64,000 nt of DNA from Prorocentrum cordatum (GCA_963575745.1 CAUYUJ010015273.1:48226-112225), one strand, 5' to 3'; positions 51,805 to 62,808 are shown, counted from the stretch's first letter. The notes: generated by a model not told the origin, from the letters alone. Translations and numbers: made by a program.

Positions 51805-54800
51805 ACTGGCTTGTCTTGGGTGACTCTTTGGGCAATCTTCGGGCCGTCTTGGGGATCTCTTAGGTGGTCTTGGGGCCCTCTTGGGACATCTCGGGTTCCT
51901 CTGGGCCGTCTTGGTGGCTTCGTAGGCGGCGGACAGCCGCACTGGGCCCATTTGGTCACCGTGATGGGGTTGTGGACGAGAGCTGTTGGGGTCTCTCGGC
52001 AGGCCTTTGTCGGAGGCCTCTTAGATCCACTTTGGGGGCCTCTTGGGGCCTTCTGAGGGCCTCTTGGGTGTGTTTGGGGCCTCTGGGGGCCTGTCGGGGG
52101 CCTGTTGGGGGCATCCTGGGGGCCTTGGGGAATCATTGGGATGAAAGCTTCAAAGGCCCATTCGCTGTCCTCCTCGCGCGCTCCTTGTGGAGACCGCTTG
52201 AAGCTTCTTGGGCCTACTTGAGGGGCCTCATGTGACGTTTTAGGGCCCTATCGAAGACGCCTACGGCGAATCCCCGCCGGCCCCTGCCTTTTTGGAAGCG
52301 CCTATGAGGCCGAACGTTGAGGCCAGACCTGCCAAGCTATCGGACCATGTGTTCTCCGAATCGGTTTGGAAAGCCTTCGGGGAACACGTGGGCATCTTGA
52401 AGGTCATCTTGGCCGTCTGGAGGCCATTGTGACTCTTTCGGGCCTTCTTGGAGGACGTCTTGGAGGGCTCGTGGGCCGTCTTGGAGCCCATCTTGAGCGT
52501 CTTGGAGACCTCTTGGGCCGTCTTGGGGGCCTCTTGGGGCCGTCTTGGGCGCCTCTTGGGCCGTTCTGGGGCCATCTTGGTCTCTTGGGCGATCCTTGGG
52601 CGATCTTTGGGAGCTCTTGGGCCGTATCGGGCCGTCGGACGGCCGAAACGAAGCAAATGTCAAAATCCTTCGAACACCTTTTTTTGGAAAATCATTATTT
52701 TTGGCCTTTTTCTGGCCTTCCTGGAGGCTCTCTTGGAGGCCTCTTGGGCCGTCTTGGGCCAGCTGCGAGCCACCTTCGGCCATCTTGGTGGGCTCCTGGC
52801 CCGTCTGACGCCGTCGGAAGCCGTTTCGGGAGCCTTTCTGGGCCGACTTGGGGCCCTCTTGGGGTGCTCCAGGGCCGTCTTAGAGGCCATCTTGGGCGTT
52901 TTGGAGGCCTCTTGGGCCGTCTTGGCGCCCTCTTGGGGCCGTCTTGGGGGCCTCTTGGGCCGTCATGGGGCCATTTTGGAGGCCTCTTGGGCGATCTTGG
53001 GGCGACCTTGGCGGCCTCTGGGGCCGTCACGGGCCGTCGGAAAGCCGAAAAGGCGCAACTGCCCAAATCTTTCAAAAGCCTAGGGAAAATCAAGGATTTT
53101 GGCCTCGCCGGGCTTCCTGGAGGAACTCTTGGAGGCCTCTTGGGCCGTCTTGGAGGTCTCTTGCGGGCCTTCTGGGGCCGTCTTAGACCATATTGTGGCC
53201 GTCTTGGGCCGTCTTGGATGCATCTTGGGGCCATCTTAGCCGTCTTGGAGGCCATCTTGGCTGTCTTGGAGGCATCTTGCAGGCCATCTTGAGCCATCTT
53301 CGCGATTTTTTTTGAGGATGTCCCGAGCGAAACGGTCGTTTTTGGCGATGGCAACTGGGTCTTCCGGGTGGCCTGCGGGACGCGCCGGAGCCCCAGGGGG
53401 ATCTCTTTTGGAAAAAGAACCAGAACCAAAACCGAGAGGGTCTAACACGCCAGGCATCCCTTTGATAAATCAAAAGGGGGCGGCGGATCGAAGACGCATA
53501 CGGCGAATCACCGCCGCCCCTTGCCTTTTTGGAAGCGCCTATGAGGCCGAACGTTGAGGCCAGACCTGCCAAGCTATCGGACCATGTGTTCCCCGAATCG
53601 GTTTGGAAAGCCTTCGGGGAACACGTGGGCATCTTGAAGGTCATCTTGGCCGTCTGGAGGCCATTGTGACTCTTTCGGGCCTTCTTGGAGGACGTCTTGG
53701 AGGGCTCTTGGGCTGTCTTGGAGGCCATCTTGAACGTCTTGGAGACCTCTTGGGCCGTCTTGGGAGCCTCTGGGGGCCGTGTCTTGGGTCTCTTGGGCGA
53801 TCTTTGGGCCTCTTGGGCCGTCTTGGGCCGTCGGAAAGCCGAGAAGAAGCAAATGCCAAAATCCTTCAAAGACCAACGGAAAATCAATGATTTTGGCCTC
53901 TTCGGGCTTTCCTGGAGGCCCTCTTGGAGGCCTCTTGGGCTGTCTTGGGCCATCTTAGGGCCATGTTCGGCCGTCTTGGTGGGCTGCTGGTCCGTCTGAC
54001 GCCGTCGGAAGCCATTTGGGTGGCCTCTATGGGCCGACTTGGGGCCCTCATGGAATGCTCCAGGGCCGTCTTGGAGGCCATCTTGGGCGTCTTGAAGGCC
54101 TCCTGTGCCGTCTTGGGGGCCTCTTTGGGGCCATCTTGGAGGCCTTTTGGGCGATCTTTCGGCGATCTTTGGGGGTTCTTGGGCCGTCTCGGTCCGTCGG
54201 AAGGCCGAAACGAAGCAAATTTCAACATCCGTCCAAAACCATAGGAAAATCAATGTTTTTGGCCTCTTCTGTCCTTCCCGGAGGCCCTCTTGGGGGCCCC
54301 TTGGGCCGTCTTGGGCCAGCTTCGAGCCAACTTTGGCCATCTTGGTGGGTTCCTGGCACGTCTGACGCCGTCGGGAGCCGTCTTGGGGGCCTTTCTGGGC
54401 CGACTTGAGGCCCTCTTGGGGCGCTTCGGGGCCGTCTTGGAGGCCATCTTGGGCGTCTTGGAGGCCATCTAGGGCGTGTTGGAGGCCCCTTGGGCCGTCT
54501 TGGGGCCCTCTTGGGGCCGTCTTGGAGGCCACTTGGGCCGTCATGGGGCCCTCTTGGGGGCCTCTTGGGCGATCTTGGGGGCCTCTTCGGCCGTCTTGGG
54601 TCGTCGGAAGGCCGAGAAGAAGCAAATGCCAAAATCCTTCAAAAACCAATGGAAAATCAAGGATTTTGGCCTCTTCGGGCCCTCCTGGAGGACCTCTTGG
54701 AGGCCTCTAGGGCCGTCTTGGAGGCCTCTGGGAGGCCTCTTGGGCCGTCTTGGGCCATCTTCAGGCTATCTTAGGCCGTCTAGGGTACACCTTGGGCCGT

Positions 54801-57320
54801 CTTGGAGGCATCTTGGAGCCATCTGAGCCGTCTTGGAGGCTATCTTGGCCGTCTTGGAGGCATCTTGGCCGTCTTGGAGGCCATCTTGGGGCCGTCTGGG
54901 GCAGGAAAACCGTTTGCAACCGGGTCTTCCGGGTGGCCGGCGGGACGCGCCGGAGCCCCAGGGGGAGTTCTTGTGGAAAAAGAACCAAAACCAAAACCGA
55001 GAGGATTTAACACGCCAGGCACCCCTGCGATGAAGGTCATCTTGGCCGTCTGAAGGCTATTTTAACCCTTTCGGGCCTTCTTGCAGGACGTTTTTGAGGG
55101 CTCTTGGTCCGTCTTGGAGGCCATCTTGGGCCGTCTTGGGGGCCTCTTGGGGCTGTGTCTTGGGCCTCTTGGGCGATCTTTGGGGGCACTTGGGCCGTCT
55201 CGGGCCGTCGGAAGGCAGAACAAAACGCAAATGCCACAATCCTTCAAAAACGCATGGGGAATCGATGCTTTTGGCCGTTTCGGGCCTTCCTGGGTGCCCT
55301 CTTGGAGGCCTCTTGGGCCGTCTTGGGCCATCTTGGGGCCATGTTCGGCCGTCTTGGTGGGCTGCTGGTCCGTCTGACGCCGTCGGAAGCCGTTTGGGGA
55401 GCCTCTCTGAGCCGACTTGGGGCCCTCTTGGGATGCTCCAGGGCCGTCTTGGAGGCCATCTTGGGCGTCTGAAAAGCCTCATGTGCCGTCTTGGGGGCCT
55501 CTTGGGGCCGTCTTGTGGCCCTCTTGGGCCGTTCTGGGGCCATCTTGGAGGCCTCTTGGACGATCTTTCGGAGATCTTTGGGGGCTCTTGGGCCGTCTCG
55601 GGCCGTCGGAAGGCTGAAAATAAGGAAATGTCACAATCCGTCAAAAACCTAAGGAAAATCAATGTTTTCGGCCTCTTCTGTCCTTCCCGGGGGCCCTCTT
55701 GGGGGCCTCTTGGGCCGTCTTGGGTCAGCTTCGAGCCAACTTCGGCCATCTTGGTGGGTTCCTGGCCCGTCTGACGCCGTCGGGAGCCGTCTTCGGGGCC
55801 TTTCTAGGCCAACGTGGGACCCTCTTGGGGCGCTTCGGGGCCGTCTTGGAGGCCATCTTGGGCGTCTTGGAGGCCATATAGGGTGTGTTAGACGGCCCCT
55901 TGGGCCGTCTTGGGGCCCTCTTGGGGCCGTCTTGGAGGCCACTTGGGCCGTCATGGGGCCCTCTTGGGGGCCTCTTGGGCGATCTTGGGGGCCTCTTGGG
56001 CCGTCTTGGGTCGTCGGAATGCCGAGAAGAAGCAAATTCCAAAATCCTTCAAAATCCTTTGGAAAATCAAGGATTTTGGCCTCTTCGGGCCCTCCTGGAG
56101 GACCTCTTGGAGGCCTCTAGGGCCGTCTTGGAGGCCTCTGGGGGGCCTCTTGGGCCGTCTTGGGCCGTCTTGGACTCTCGTGGGTCGTCTTGAAGGCCGT
56201 CTTGGATCATCTTGGGCGGACTTGGAGGCCATCTTGGATCATCTTTGTCGGACTGACAGGCCATGTTGGACCATCTTGGAGACCATCTTGAGCCGTCTTG
56301 GAGGAACAATTGGGAAATTGAGCGCCTTCCGGGTGGCCGGCGGGAAGGGCCGAAGCCCCAGGGGGAGTTCTTTTGGAAAAAGAGCCAAAACCAAAACCGA
56401 GAGGATTCAGCACGCCAGGCACCCCTGTGATGAATCAACAGGGGGCGGCATATCTTGTGGCCTTCGGTCCATCCCGCCACCGTGCCTGGGTTGTGGGTCA
56501 GAGTCCTCATGGACGCTTCTTGGGGTTTCTTCGGAGGCCTCTCGGGAGCAATTTTGATGCCTCTTGGGAGCCTCGTGGGGGCCTCTTTGGAGCCTCTTGG
56601 GGGCCTGTTGGGCAAGAGGCCCCCAGGAAGCCCAGCAGGCGGAGATCTCGAAATGTTGGATCCGTCTTGGGGCGTACTTGGGGCCCTCTTGAGCCGTCTT
56701 GGAGGTCTCTTGGGCCGTCTTGGAGGCCTTTTGGGCCGTTTCGGCACCCTCTTGGGCCGTCTTGGGGCGATCTTTGGAACCTTTTAGGCCGTCTTGCAGC
56801 TAGGCCGTCTTGCAGCGTCGGGAACCCGAAAAGGCGGAAACAAGTAAATTCTTCAAAACCGATTGAAGATACCTACATGAATTTTGCCTCTTGGGGCCTC
56901 TCGGGCCGTCTGAAGGCCATTTTGGGCGTCTTGGAGCGATCTTTCTGCGAATCGGAGCCTTCTTGGAGACATCGGAGGGTTCGGGTTGTCGCGTCCAGAG
57001 GACCAGCAGGAAACACCCCAGAACTCACGGGGTTCACCCCAGGAGTCCCCAGGACGGCACGGAATTCCCGAGTTCTGGGCCTTGCAGAAACTACAAGTCT
57101 GGTTGCAGCAGCACAGCTGTGAGTCTTGGGGTTCTCCACTTCGTGCCAGAGGCACTGTGGCGGATTTCTCCTACTTGGGATGCCTCTTGGGCCATCTTGG
57201 GGCGATGTTGCGGGCCACTTGGGTCGTTTTGGGCGGTCGGAAGCTAGAAAACGCGAGATTCATGAATCCGTTTGAGAACTTCAGGAATAGCAGGGAATTC
57301 TGCCTCGTGTGGCTTTCTTT
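51805..57320 (+). repeat. Higher-order CTTGGGCCGTCTTGG repeat domain
   Basis: About 5.5 kb of short words (CTTGGGCCGTCTTGGAGGCC and variants). Anchors show higher order: GTCGGAA-GCCGA followed by AATCCTTCAAAAACC and AAAATCAAGGATTTTGGCCT recurs near 52632, 53037, 53832, 54202, 54607, 55208, 55598 and 56016. Intervals are about 370-420 bases, or longer where other sequence intervenes. A second anchor (TCTTCCGGGTGGCC, CGGAGCCCCAGGGGGA, AACCAAAACCGAGAGG) recurs near 53360, 54925 and 56325. Long open frames on either strand here are repeat artefacts. Confidence 0.9.
52274..52465 (+). repeat. Segment duplicated at 53513-53705
   Basis: TTTTTGGAAGCGCCTATGAG, GCCGAACGTTGAGGCCAGAC, CTGCCAAGCTATCGGACCAT and the following 130 bases recur with few differences about 1240 bases downstream, marking a recent duplication inside the array. 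Confidence 0.9.
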
Positions 57321-57330
57321 GGGCCCCTCT

Positions 57331-57735
57331 TGAGGAGGAGGAGGAGGAGGAGGAGGAGGAGGAGGAGGAGGAGGAGGAGTGAGGAGGAGAGGAGGAGGGA
57401 GGAGGAGGAGAGGAGGAGGAGGGAGGAGGAGGAGGAGGAGGAGGAGGTGGAGGAGGAGTAGGAGGAGGAGGAGGAGGAGAGGAGGAGGAGGAGGGAGGAG
57501 GAGGAGGAGGAGGAGGAGGAGGAGGAGGAGGAGGAGGAGGAGGAAGGAGGAGGAGGAGGAGGAGGAGGAGGAGGAGGTGAGGAGGAGGAGGAGGAGGATG
57601 GAGGAGGAGGAGGAGGAGGAGGAGGAGGCGGAGGAGGAGGTGGAGGAGGGGAGGAGGAGGAGGAGGAGGAGGATGGGAGGAGGAGGAGAGAGGAGGAGGA
57701 GGAGGAGGAGGAAGGAGGAAGGAGGAGGAGGAGAG
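57331..57735 (+). repeat. (GGA)n microsatellite
   Basis: About 400 bases of GGA with small interruptions at the end of the higher-order repeat domain. Confidence 0.95.
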
Positions 57736-57889
57736 GCAGGAAGAAGCGGGGTGGGGGAGGGAGGAGGGGAGAGGGAGGGTGGGAGTTGCAGAGAGTTGGC
57801 TCTCGCGTGCCCAGTCGTCCTGCCGCCTCCCGCCTCCCTTCTTCCTTGCCGCTCCTCCTCTGTTCATCCGTCTGCTCTCCCGCCCCCCG

Positions 57890-58015
57890 CCCCTCCTCCT
57901 CCTCCTCCTCCTCCTCCTCCTCCTCCTCCTCCTCCTCCTCCTCCTCATTGAGACCTCATCCTATACATTCTATATATACCTTATATATGCATTATATATA
58001 TATATATATATATCC
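57890..58015 (+). repeat. (CTC)n and (TA)n microsatellites upstream of STT3
   Basis: CTC run at about 57892-57947, then TATATATA at 57970-58012. They lie 150-280 bases before the STT3 start codon, in the presumed 5' leader or promoter region. No TATA-box function is implied. Confidence 0.85.
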
Positions 58016-58168
58016 GTCTGTCCTTCGCCCTCCGATCTCGTCTTTTCTCCTCCAGACTTCGCTCTCCTTCCTCTCCTCCTCGCTCCTGCTCCTCCGCAGT
58101 TGTTTTCCAGGTTTTGTTCGGCCCCCCTTCTGGATTATTTTTTGACCACTCCGAACAGCGAAGGTAGC

Positions 58169-59067
58169 ATGGGCAGCAAGAGCGCACAAAAGAAGAAGGA
58201 TGACGTCACGGAGTCTCGCGAGAACGTGCTGTGCATGATCATCAGGTTCTTGTTTGATTCAGTTGTAGGGATGATCAAACTTGTGCTGGTGGCTGGCTCT
58301 TGCCTCTGGGCCTACCGAGTCCGACTTGGGGGTGTTCCTGTGTTTGGTTACATGATCCATGGTTTCGACCCTACCTTCAACTTCACAGCAGCGCGCTACT
58401 TGGCCAAAAAGGGATGGTATGAGTTTTTCAGGTGGTACGACTACATGAGCTGGTATCCTCTCGGGCGACCTGTTGGTACGACGATCTATCCAGGCATGCA
58501 GATCTTCAGCGTCTGGGTTTGGGAGGCGTTCCAGAACATGCCCAAGGGCTCGTACAAGATTCCGAAGGAGATCTTAGCCTACTTGCCCAGTGGTGCGGCT
58601 AAGTGGCTACCAGGGCATGGCATGTTGGAATGGGGGCGCGCGGGCAAGTATGCGCCTGAGATGACTCTGAATAATGTCTGCGTCATGACAGGCCCCTGGC
58701 TCAGTGCTGTGGCCACTCTATTCTTGGCTATGACGGCGGCAGAATGCTCGGAGAGCACTGGAGTTGGAGTAGTGGCTGCTTTCGTTTTCGCTGGGATACC
58801 GGCCCATCTCATGCGCTCCATGGCCGGGGAGTTTGACAACGAGGCTCACGCGATGGCCTGGTTTTGCGCCACGTTCTATTTCTGGTGCCGCTCTGTGCGC
58901 ACGCACCGCTCGTGGCCATGGGCCGTCTTCGCGGGAGCCTTCTACACGTTCTCCGTTGCCACCTGGGGAGGCTACATTTTCGTCAACAACCTGATCGGCC
59001 TCCACGCCGCCGTGATCGTGGCGCTGGGCGGGTACAACTCTGGAGTCTACCGGGCGTACACCCTGTG
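58169..59067 (+). CDS. STT3: Oligosaccharyltransferase catalytic subunit STT3, exon 1
   Basis: STT3 is the ER-membrane enzyme that transfers the lipid-linked oligosaccharide to Asn in N-x-S/T. The ATG at 58169 (MGSKSAQKKKDD, a lysine-rich cytosolic tail) precedes the first membrane segment. The exon codes residues 1-299 and two bases of Trp300. Visible motifs: GFDPTFNF with the metal/acceptor Asp67, RWYDYMSWYPLGRPVGTTIYP typical of the first luminal loop, and the second acidic motif EFDNEAHAM (Asp223, Glu225). An insertion of about 45 residues (FQNMPKGSYKIPKE to GRAGKYAPEM) lengthens the first luminal loop relative to yeast and human STT3 as I recall them. The exon ends CCCTGTG before GTGCTCGG (GT donor, phase 2). 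Confidence 0.93.
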
Positions 59068-59887
59068 GTGCTCGGAGGAGGGCCAGTTGAGCCAACGGCG
59101 GCTCTCCCGCCCAGGCCAAATCCGCTCAAACTCGGACCCTGGGCCCCTCCTGGGCCGCAGTCGGGTCGCAGAAGAAGGAACCCTCGTCGTTGGGGAGGGG
59201 CTCAGTGTTCCTTAATTGCTGTGCGGTTTGTGTTAGGTTTTCCTTAGTTTCCCCGTGGGGCAATCGAGGTTTAACTAATGGACTAAGGGACCTCGTTCCT
59301 CATCTAGGGGTCTTTATGACATCGTTTCGACTGTGCATCCTGACCCGCTCTTCGAGGCGGGGATCCAGCCGTGGCGACGGGAAGCGTCTCCTGGAGGCCC
59401 GAGAAGTTCGAGGAGCGCAAAGGAGCACCGCCGCTGCTCGAAGCAATGTACACGGGGACCACGTCGAAATATGACGCAGAAAGATTGAGTCTAGGGCTCC
59501 AGGCGTGATTTTTTTGCGATGTCGCATTCTTTTCGCCAAGTCGGATCTCAGGGTTGGTCATGTTCCATGTTGGCCGTCGCCCATCAGTGAGAATGGTCCA
59601 CGAATCGACGCTTGATCGAGGTGGACTGCGACCAAGGTCGACACCGGCGTTCCGCGTTTCATCTTGGTCACTGTCTTCGTCTTTTGCCTCTCCGAGGTAC
59701 GTGCTATATAGTCTTGTCGTCTTTGTCTTCTATCCTCCGCTTCTTTTTCTCCCAGTGCGAATCTGTGTTGCAGTGTGAGAATTTTTCGGCGGCCTTACAC
59801 GGTTGTCGTGCCAACGCGTCCTGCTGGATGTACGGCTTGTATGTGTGTGTGTGTGTGTGTGTGTGTCTGTGTGTGTGTGTGAGAGAG
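59068..59887 (+). other. STT3 intron 1
   Basis: 820 bases, GT-AG, phase 2. It contains a (TG)n run at about 59838-59881 next to the acceptor GAGAGAG. I found no element of the described families in it. Splicing completes TGG (Trp300) and joins AYTL-W-YVLGTAGATF as in other STT3 proteins. Confidence 0.85.
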
Positions 59888-60034
59888 GTACGTGCTGGGC
59901 ACCGCTGGGGCCACCTTCGTGCCGGTGGTGGGCTGGACGCCGCTGAAGTCGCTGGAGCAGGCGCCTGCCGCGCTGGTGTTCGGGGTCTACCAGCTGCTGG
60001 AGCTCTGCGACGTGATCCGGCGGCGGCGGAAGAG
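59888..60034 (+). CDS. STT3: STT3, exon 2
   Basis: 147 bases coding YVLGTAGATFVPVVGWTPLK, SLEQAPAALVFGVYQLLELC and DVIRRRRK plus two bases of a Ser codon. It matches the membrane segments after the YTL motif of STT3 (in other species a Y-x-GT, then P-V-G, then a Leu-rich helix ending in basic residues). The donor is AG-GTCCGCAGG; phase 2 agrees with the acceptor at 60713. The donor lies a few bases before a Family B element. Confidence 0.9.
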
Positions 60035-60037
60035 GTC

Positions 60038-60210
60038 CGCAGGAGGGGAAAAACCACAGACACAATTAATCGTCGATTCCCAGGAAAATATGGCTAGATA
60101 TGGACAGTGGGGGGAAGACGGAAACCCAGAAATTATAGGAAAACGTGAGGAATCCTGGGATTTGTGTGTATTTATTTGTGTGTCCCAGGGCTCCTTTAGG
60201 TCCGGGGTTT
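60038..60210 (+). mobile_element. Family B element, copy 4, at the 5' end of STT3 intron 2
   Basis: GCAGGAGGGGAAAAACCACA, GACACAATTAATCGTCGATT, CCCAGGAAAATATGG, ATGGACAGTGGGGGGAAGAC and TATTTGTGTGTCCCAGGGCT. It begins about four bases after the exon 2 boundary, so the intron's 5' edge coincides with the element's end. Confidence 0.8.
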
Positions 60211-60537
60211 CAAGGGTGGCGCCCGGAGGGATGGGTCCCTGATGATAGTGAGCCCAGATGTCTGATGATGTGTCCTTCTTCTGCGTTTTTCCCAGATGGC
60301 GGCCCCTGGGGCCCGTTATCAGGCCCTGGGGCTACCAAAAGTGGATCCAGGATGGAAAGCTACCCCCAACGAAGGGGTCGGGGGCTCTGGAGCCGCGGAT
60401 TGAAACAATCATATCGAAAGGATGTCTGGGAGTGGCTTCCAACTTAAGCTTGCACTGTCCACGGCCTCGTCGCTCTGGGCTCCACTTTTGGAAGTGCCGA
60501 AGAGGGAAATGACCGGCGTTGGCTTCTTCGTCTTCCG

Positions 60538-60713
60538 CATCTCGGAGAAGAGAGAACGGCACGAGCATGCGCTTTCGGAGGCTCCGCGTGGATTTCTTGG
60601 ATCGGCGCTGTATCGCCGTGCTCTGCGAGCCATGGAACGGGGTCCAGCCCCGATCCACGAAGTCTACGTGCACCTTCGAACGTTTGTGTACGTACAGTTT
60701 TCTCTTCTTCCAG
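60538..60713. mobile_element. Family A element, copy 4, at the 3' end of STT3 intron 2
   Basis: Inner arms TTTCGGAGGCTCCGCGTGGA and TTTCTTGGATCGGCGCTG against the mirrored CACGTAGACTTCGTGGATCG and GGGCTGGACC. Outer arms CGGAGAAGAGAGAACGGCAC against the mirrored CTGGAAGAAGAGAAAACTGT, so the polypyrimidine tract and CAG acceptor (TCTCTTCTTCCAG) belong to the element's terminus. More diverged than copies 2 and 3. Confidence 0.75.
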
Positions 60714-62160
60714 CATCGTGATGTTCGCTGGAGCGGCTGCGGTGGGTGCTGCGGTCTGTTTTGCGCTGTACCAGATGAACTACTTCTCGCCGTTGAGCTC
60801 TCGTATTCGAGGGATCTTCCTGAAGCATCAGAAGACGGGGAATCCTTTGGTGGACTCGGTCGCAGAGCACTCTCCGGCGACTGCCCAGGCGTACGAGACC
60901 TACCTGGGCAGCTCCAGGTACGTCGCTGCTGTGGGACTGTTCCTGTGCTGGCACCAGGGCACGCCCGCAAAGGTATTCCCTGTGATCTTCGCAGGAGTCG
61001 CGTACACCTTCTCGCTGAAGATGAGCCGCCTGATGATCATCTGCGGACCTGCGTGCGGCATGCTGGCCGCGTACCCGATCGGCATCGCGTACGACTGGTG
61101 TCTGGAGCAGGTGGTCCGCCTTGTCGCTGGCCCGCGGCCCTCGCCGGCGCGGCAGGCGCTGCCGCCCCGGACTGGGGGCATGGGCTCCATCCTCCGGTGC
61201 CTTGCGCCTCTGGCCTGCCCTCCGGAGCTCAGCGACCTGGCGGAAGCGAAGGAGCGGCTTGCATCCCGCTGGCCCCTCCTCGACCGGCCCGTGCGGCTGG
61301 CAGTTGCCTTCCTCGTCGTGGGGTCGAGCTTCTCGGTGCTCTTGAACAAGCGGTCCGAGTGGGTGAGGTTCTGCGAAGACCGGTCGTACGGCTTCTCCTC
61401 GCCCGGGCTGGTGCAACAGAGCAGGCAGGGGGGGCTCATAGACGACAAATACGTGGGGTACAAGTGGCTCAAGAAGAACACGCCGCCCGACGCCCGCGTC
61501 CTCTCTTGGTGGGACTACGGCTACCAGATCACCGGAATCGGGAACCGGACGTCCATAGCGGACGGGAACACGTGGAACCACGAGCACATCGCGACGATCG
61601 GGCGTATCTTGTCCGGCCCCGAGAAGAAGTCCCACAACACCATGAAGCATATCGCCGACTATGTTCTTGTGCACGCTGGCCAGCAGGAAACAGACCTCCG
61701 CATCTCCACCCACTTTGCACGCATCGGCAACTCGATCTTTCCGGACATCTGCGGTGACGACGATCCCACGTGCTCCAGGTACGGCTTCATGGCTGGAGGC
61801 GAGCCGTCCAAGATGATGAGGGAGTCTTTCGTCTATAAGGCGGTGAAGCATGGAAGAGACGGGATCAAGCTCAGCTCGAAGCGGTTCGAGCACGTTCACG
61901 ACACCAAGTATGGAATGATCAGGATATTCAAAGTTCTGAACGTGTCTCAGGAGTCCAAGGATTGGGTGGCAAACCCTGCAAACAGAAAGTGCGATGCACC
62001 TGGGAGCTGGTATTGTGTGGGGCAGTATCCTCCAGCGCTGGCCCCTCTTATCGCGATGCGGAAGGACTTCGCACAGCTTGAGGATTTCAACAAGAAGAAC
62101 AGAGAGAAGAGCGCCTACACGAAGATGATAGAGGAGAAGCAGAAGAGGGGCGAGATCTGA
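60714..62160 (+). CDS. STT3: STT3, exon 3
   Basis: Codes residues 349-830 and the stop TGA at 62158-62160; the three exons give 2493 bases (830 residues plus stop). It contains the SVSE-type motif as SVAEHSPAT, further membrane segments (VFPVIFAGVAYTFSLKMSRL), a long cytosolic loop with Pro/Arg-rich sequence (VAGPRPSPARQALPPRTGGM), and the luminal domain with the signature VLSWWDYGYQITGIGNRTSI (WWDYG at residues 614-618), which binds the +2 Ser/Thr of the acceptor. A DK-like region follows (RDGIKLSSKRFEHVHDTKYG). The tail is charged (KMIEEKQKRGEI). Length slightly exceeds the usual 700-780 because of the loops. Confidence 0.93.
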
Positions 62161-62164
62161 GCGG

Positions 62165-62500
62165 GCGGGCAGCTTTTCGGTGCTGCTGCCGTTGCCGCTG
62201 CTGCTTCTGCTGTTTTCCTGTCTCCTTTTCCTATCTGCCTCTGCGAGACCACCGGGGCTGCTGGAAATCCTCCTCCTCGCCCCCTCCTCCCTTCTCCCAT
62301 CCTCTTCTCCTTTGCCTCTTTCTTCTCCCCTGCGTCCCCTCCTGCCCCCCTGCTCGCCTCTTCGCTCGTCCGTCCGCTCCAGTTCGGGAGAGGGGAGGTA
62401 TCCACCACAAGGCCTTCACAGGTCCCGCGTCAGCGGGCCAGCTGGGTGACGCACCGGTGGCCTTCAGAGCACCCTGCACGAGGCCCCTGGGGCTCCGAAA
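62165..62500. other. STT3 3' flank, unassigned
   Basis: GCTGCTGCCGTTGCCGCTGC-like and CTCC-rich sequence; presumably the STT3 3' UTR and beyond. I see no AATAAA signal; dinoflagellate genes often lack one. Confidence 0.4.
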
Positions 62501-62544
62501 TGGTGCGAAAAACTGGCGACACCCACCTTGTCTCAGGACCACCT

Positions 62545-62730
62545 CCCAGACCCCCGACGTCATTTTTTTCACACTGTCGACGCCCACAGGCCTCGACGCA
62601 TTCCCAGGACCAGCTTTTCATCCCTGGTCGTTTCTCGACGGTCCCAGGGCCAGGCGAAAGCCCACAGAGGCCGAAAACAGCAGCGAGTCGTCCGTCGTGT
62701 TATTTCACGACGCGAGGAGGTCTGGATCGC
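62545..62730 (-). mobile_element. Family G element, copy 4 (inverted)
   Basis: On the minus strand: CGTGAAATAACACGACGGAC, CTGGGACCGTCGAGAAACGA, CCAGGGATGAAAAGCTGGTC, CTGGGAATGCGTCGAGGCCT and GTGTGAAAAAAATGACGTCG, aligned along the whole of copy 1. Confidence 0.8.
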
Positions 62731-62808
62731 AGGACCACTTCTGGCACCCCTCGAGCTGGACAAGACGCGCACAAGCTCAGCGTGTCGCAAGGCACTGCAG
62801 CACGAGTC

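Noticed and set aside
53183-54649. A 488-codon Pro/Lys/Arg-rich minus-strand frame, and similar Gly/Leu/Trp-rich plus-strand frames in 51.8-57 kb
   Set aside because: Translation of the GGCC/CTTGG repeat; the frame changes from unit to unit and all frames are open for long stretches.
60258-60512. Possible extra STT3 exon in intron 2 (frame with YQKWIQDGKLPPTKGSG)
   Set aside because: Exons 2 and 3 already join in phase with no missing conserved residue, and this frame resembles no STT3 segment.
60664-61899. A 411-codon minus-strand open frame opposite STT3 exon 3
   Set aside because: Antisense shadow of the STT3 coding sequence; it extends into the intron and has no independent support.
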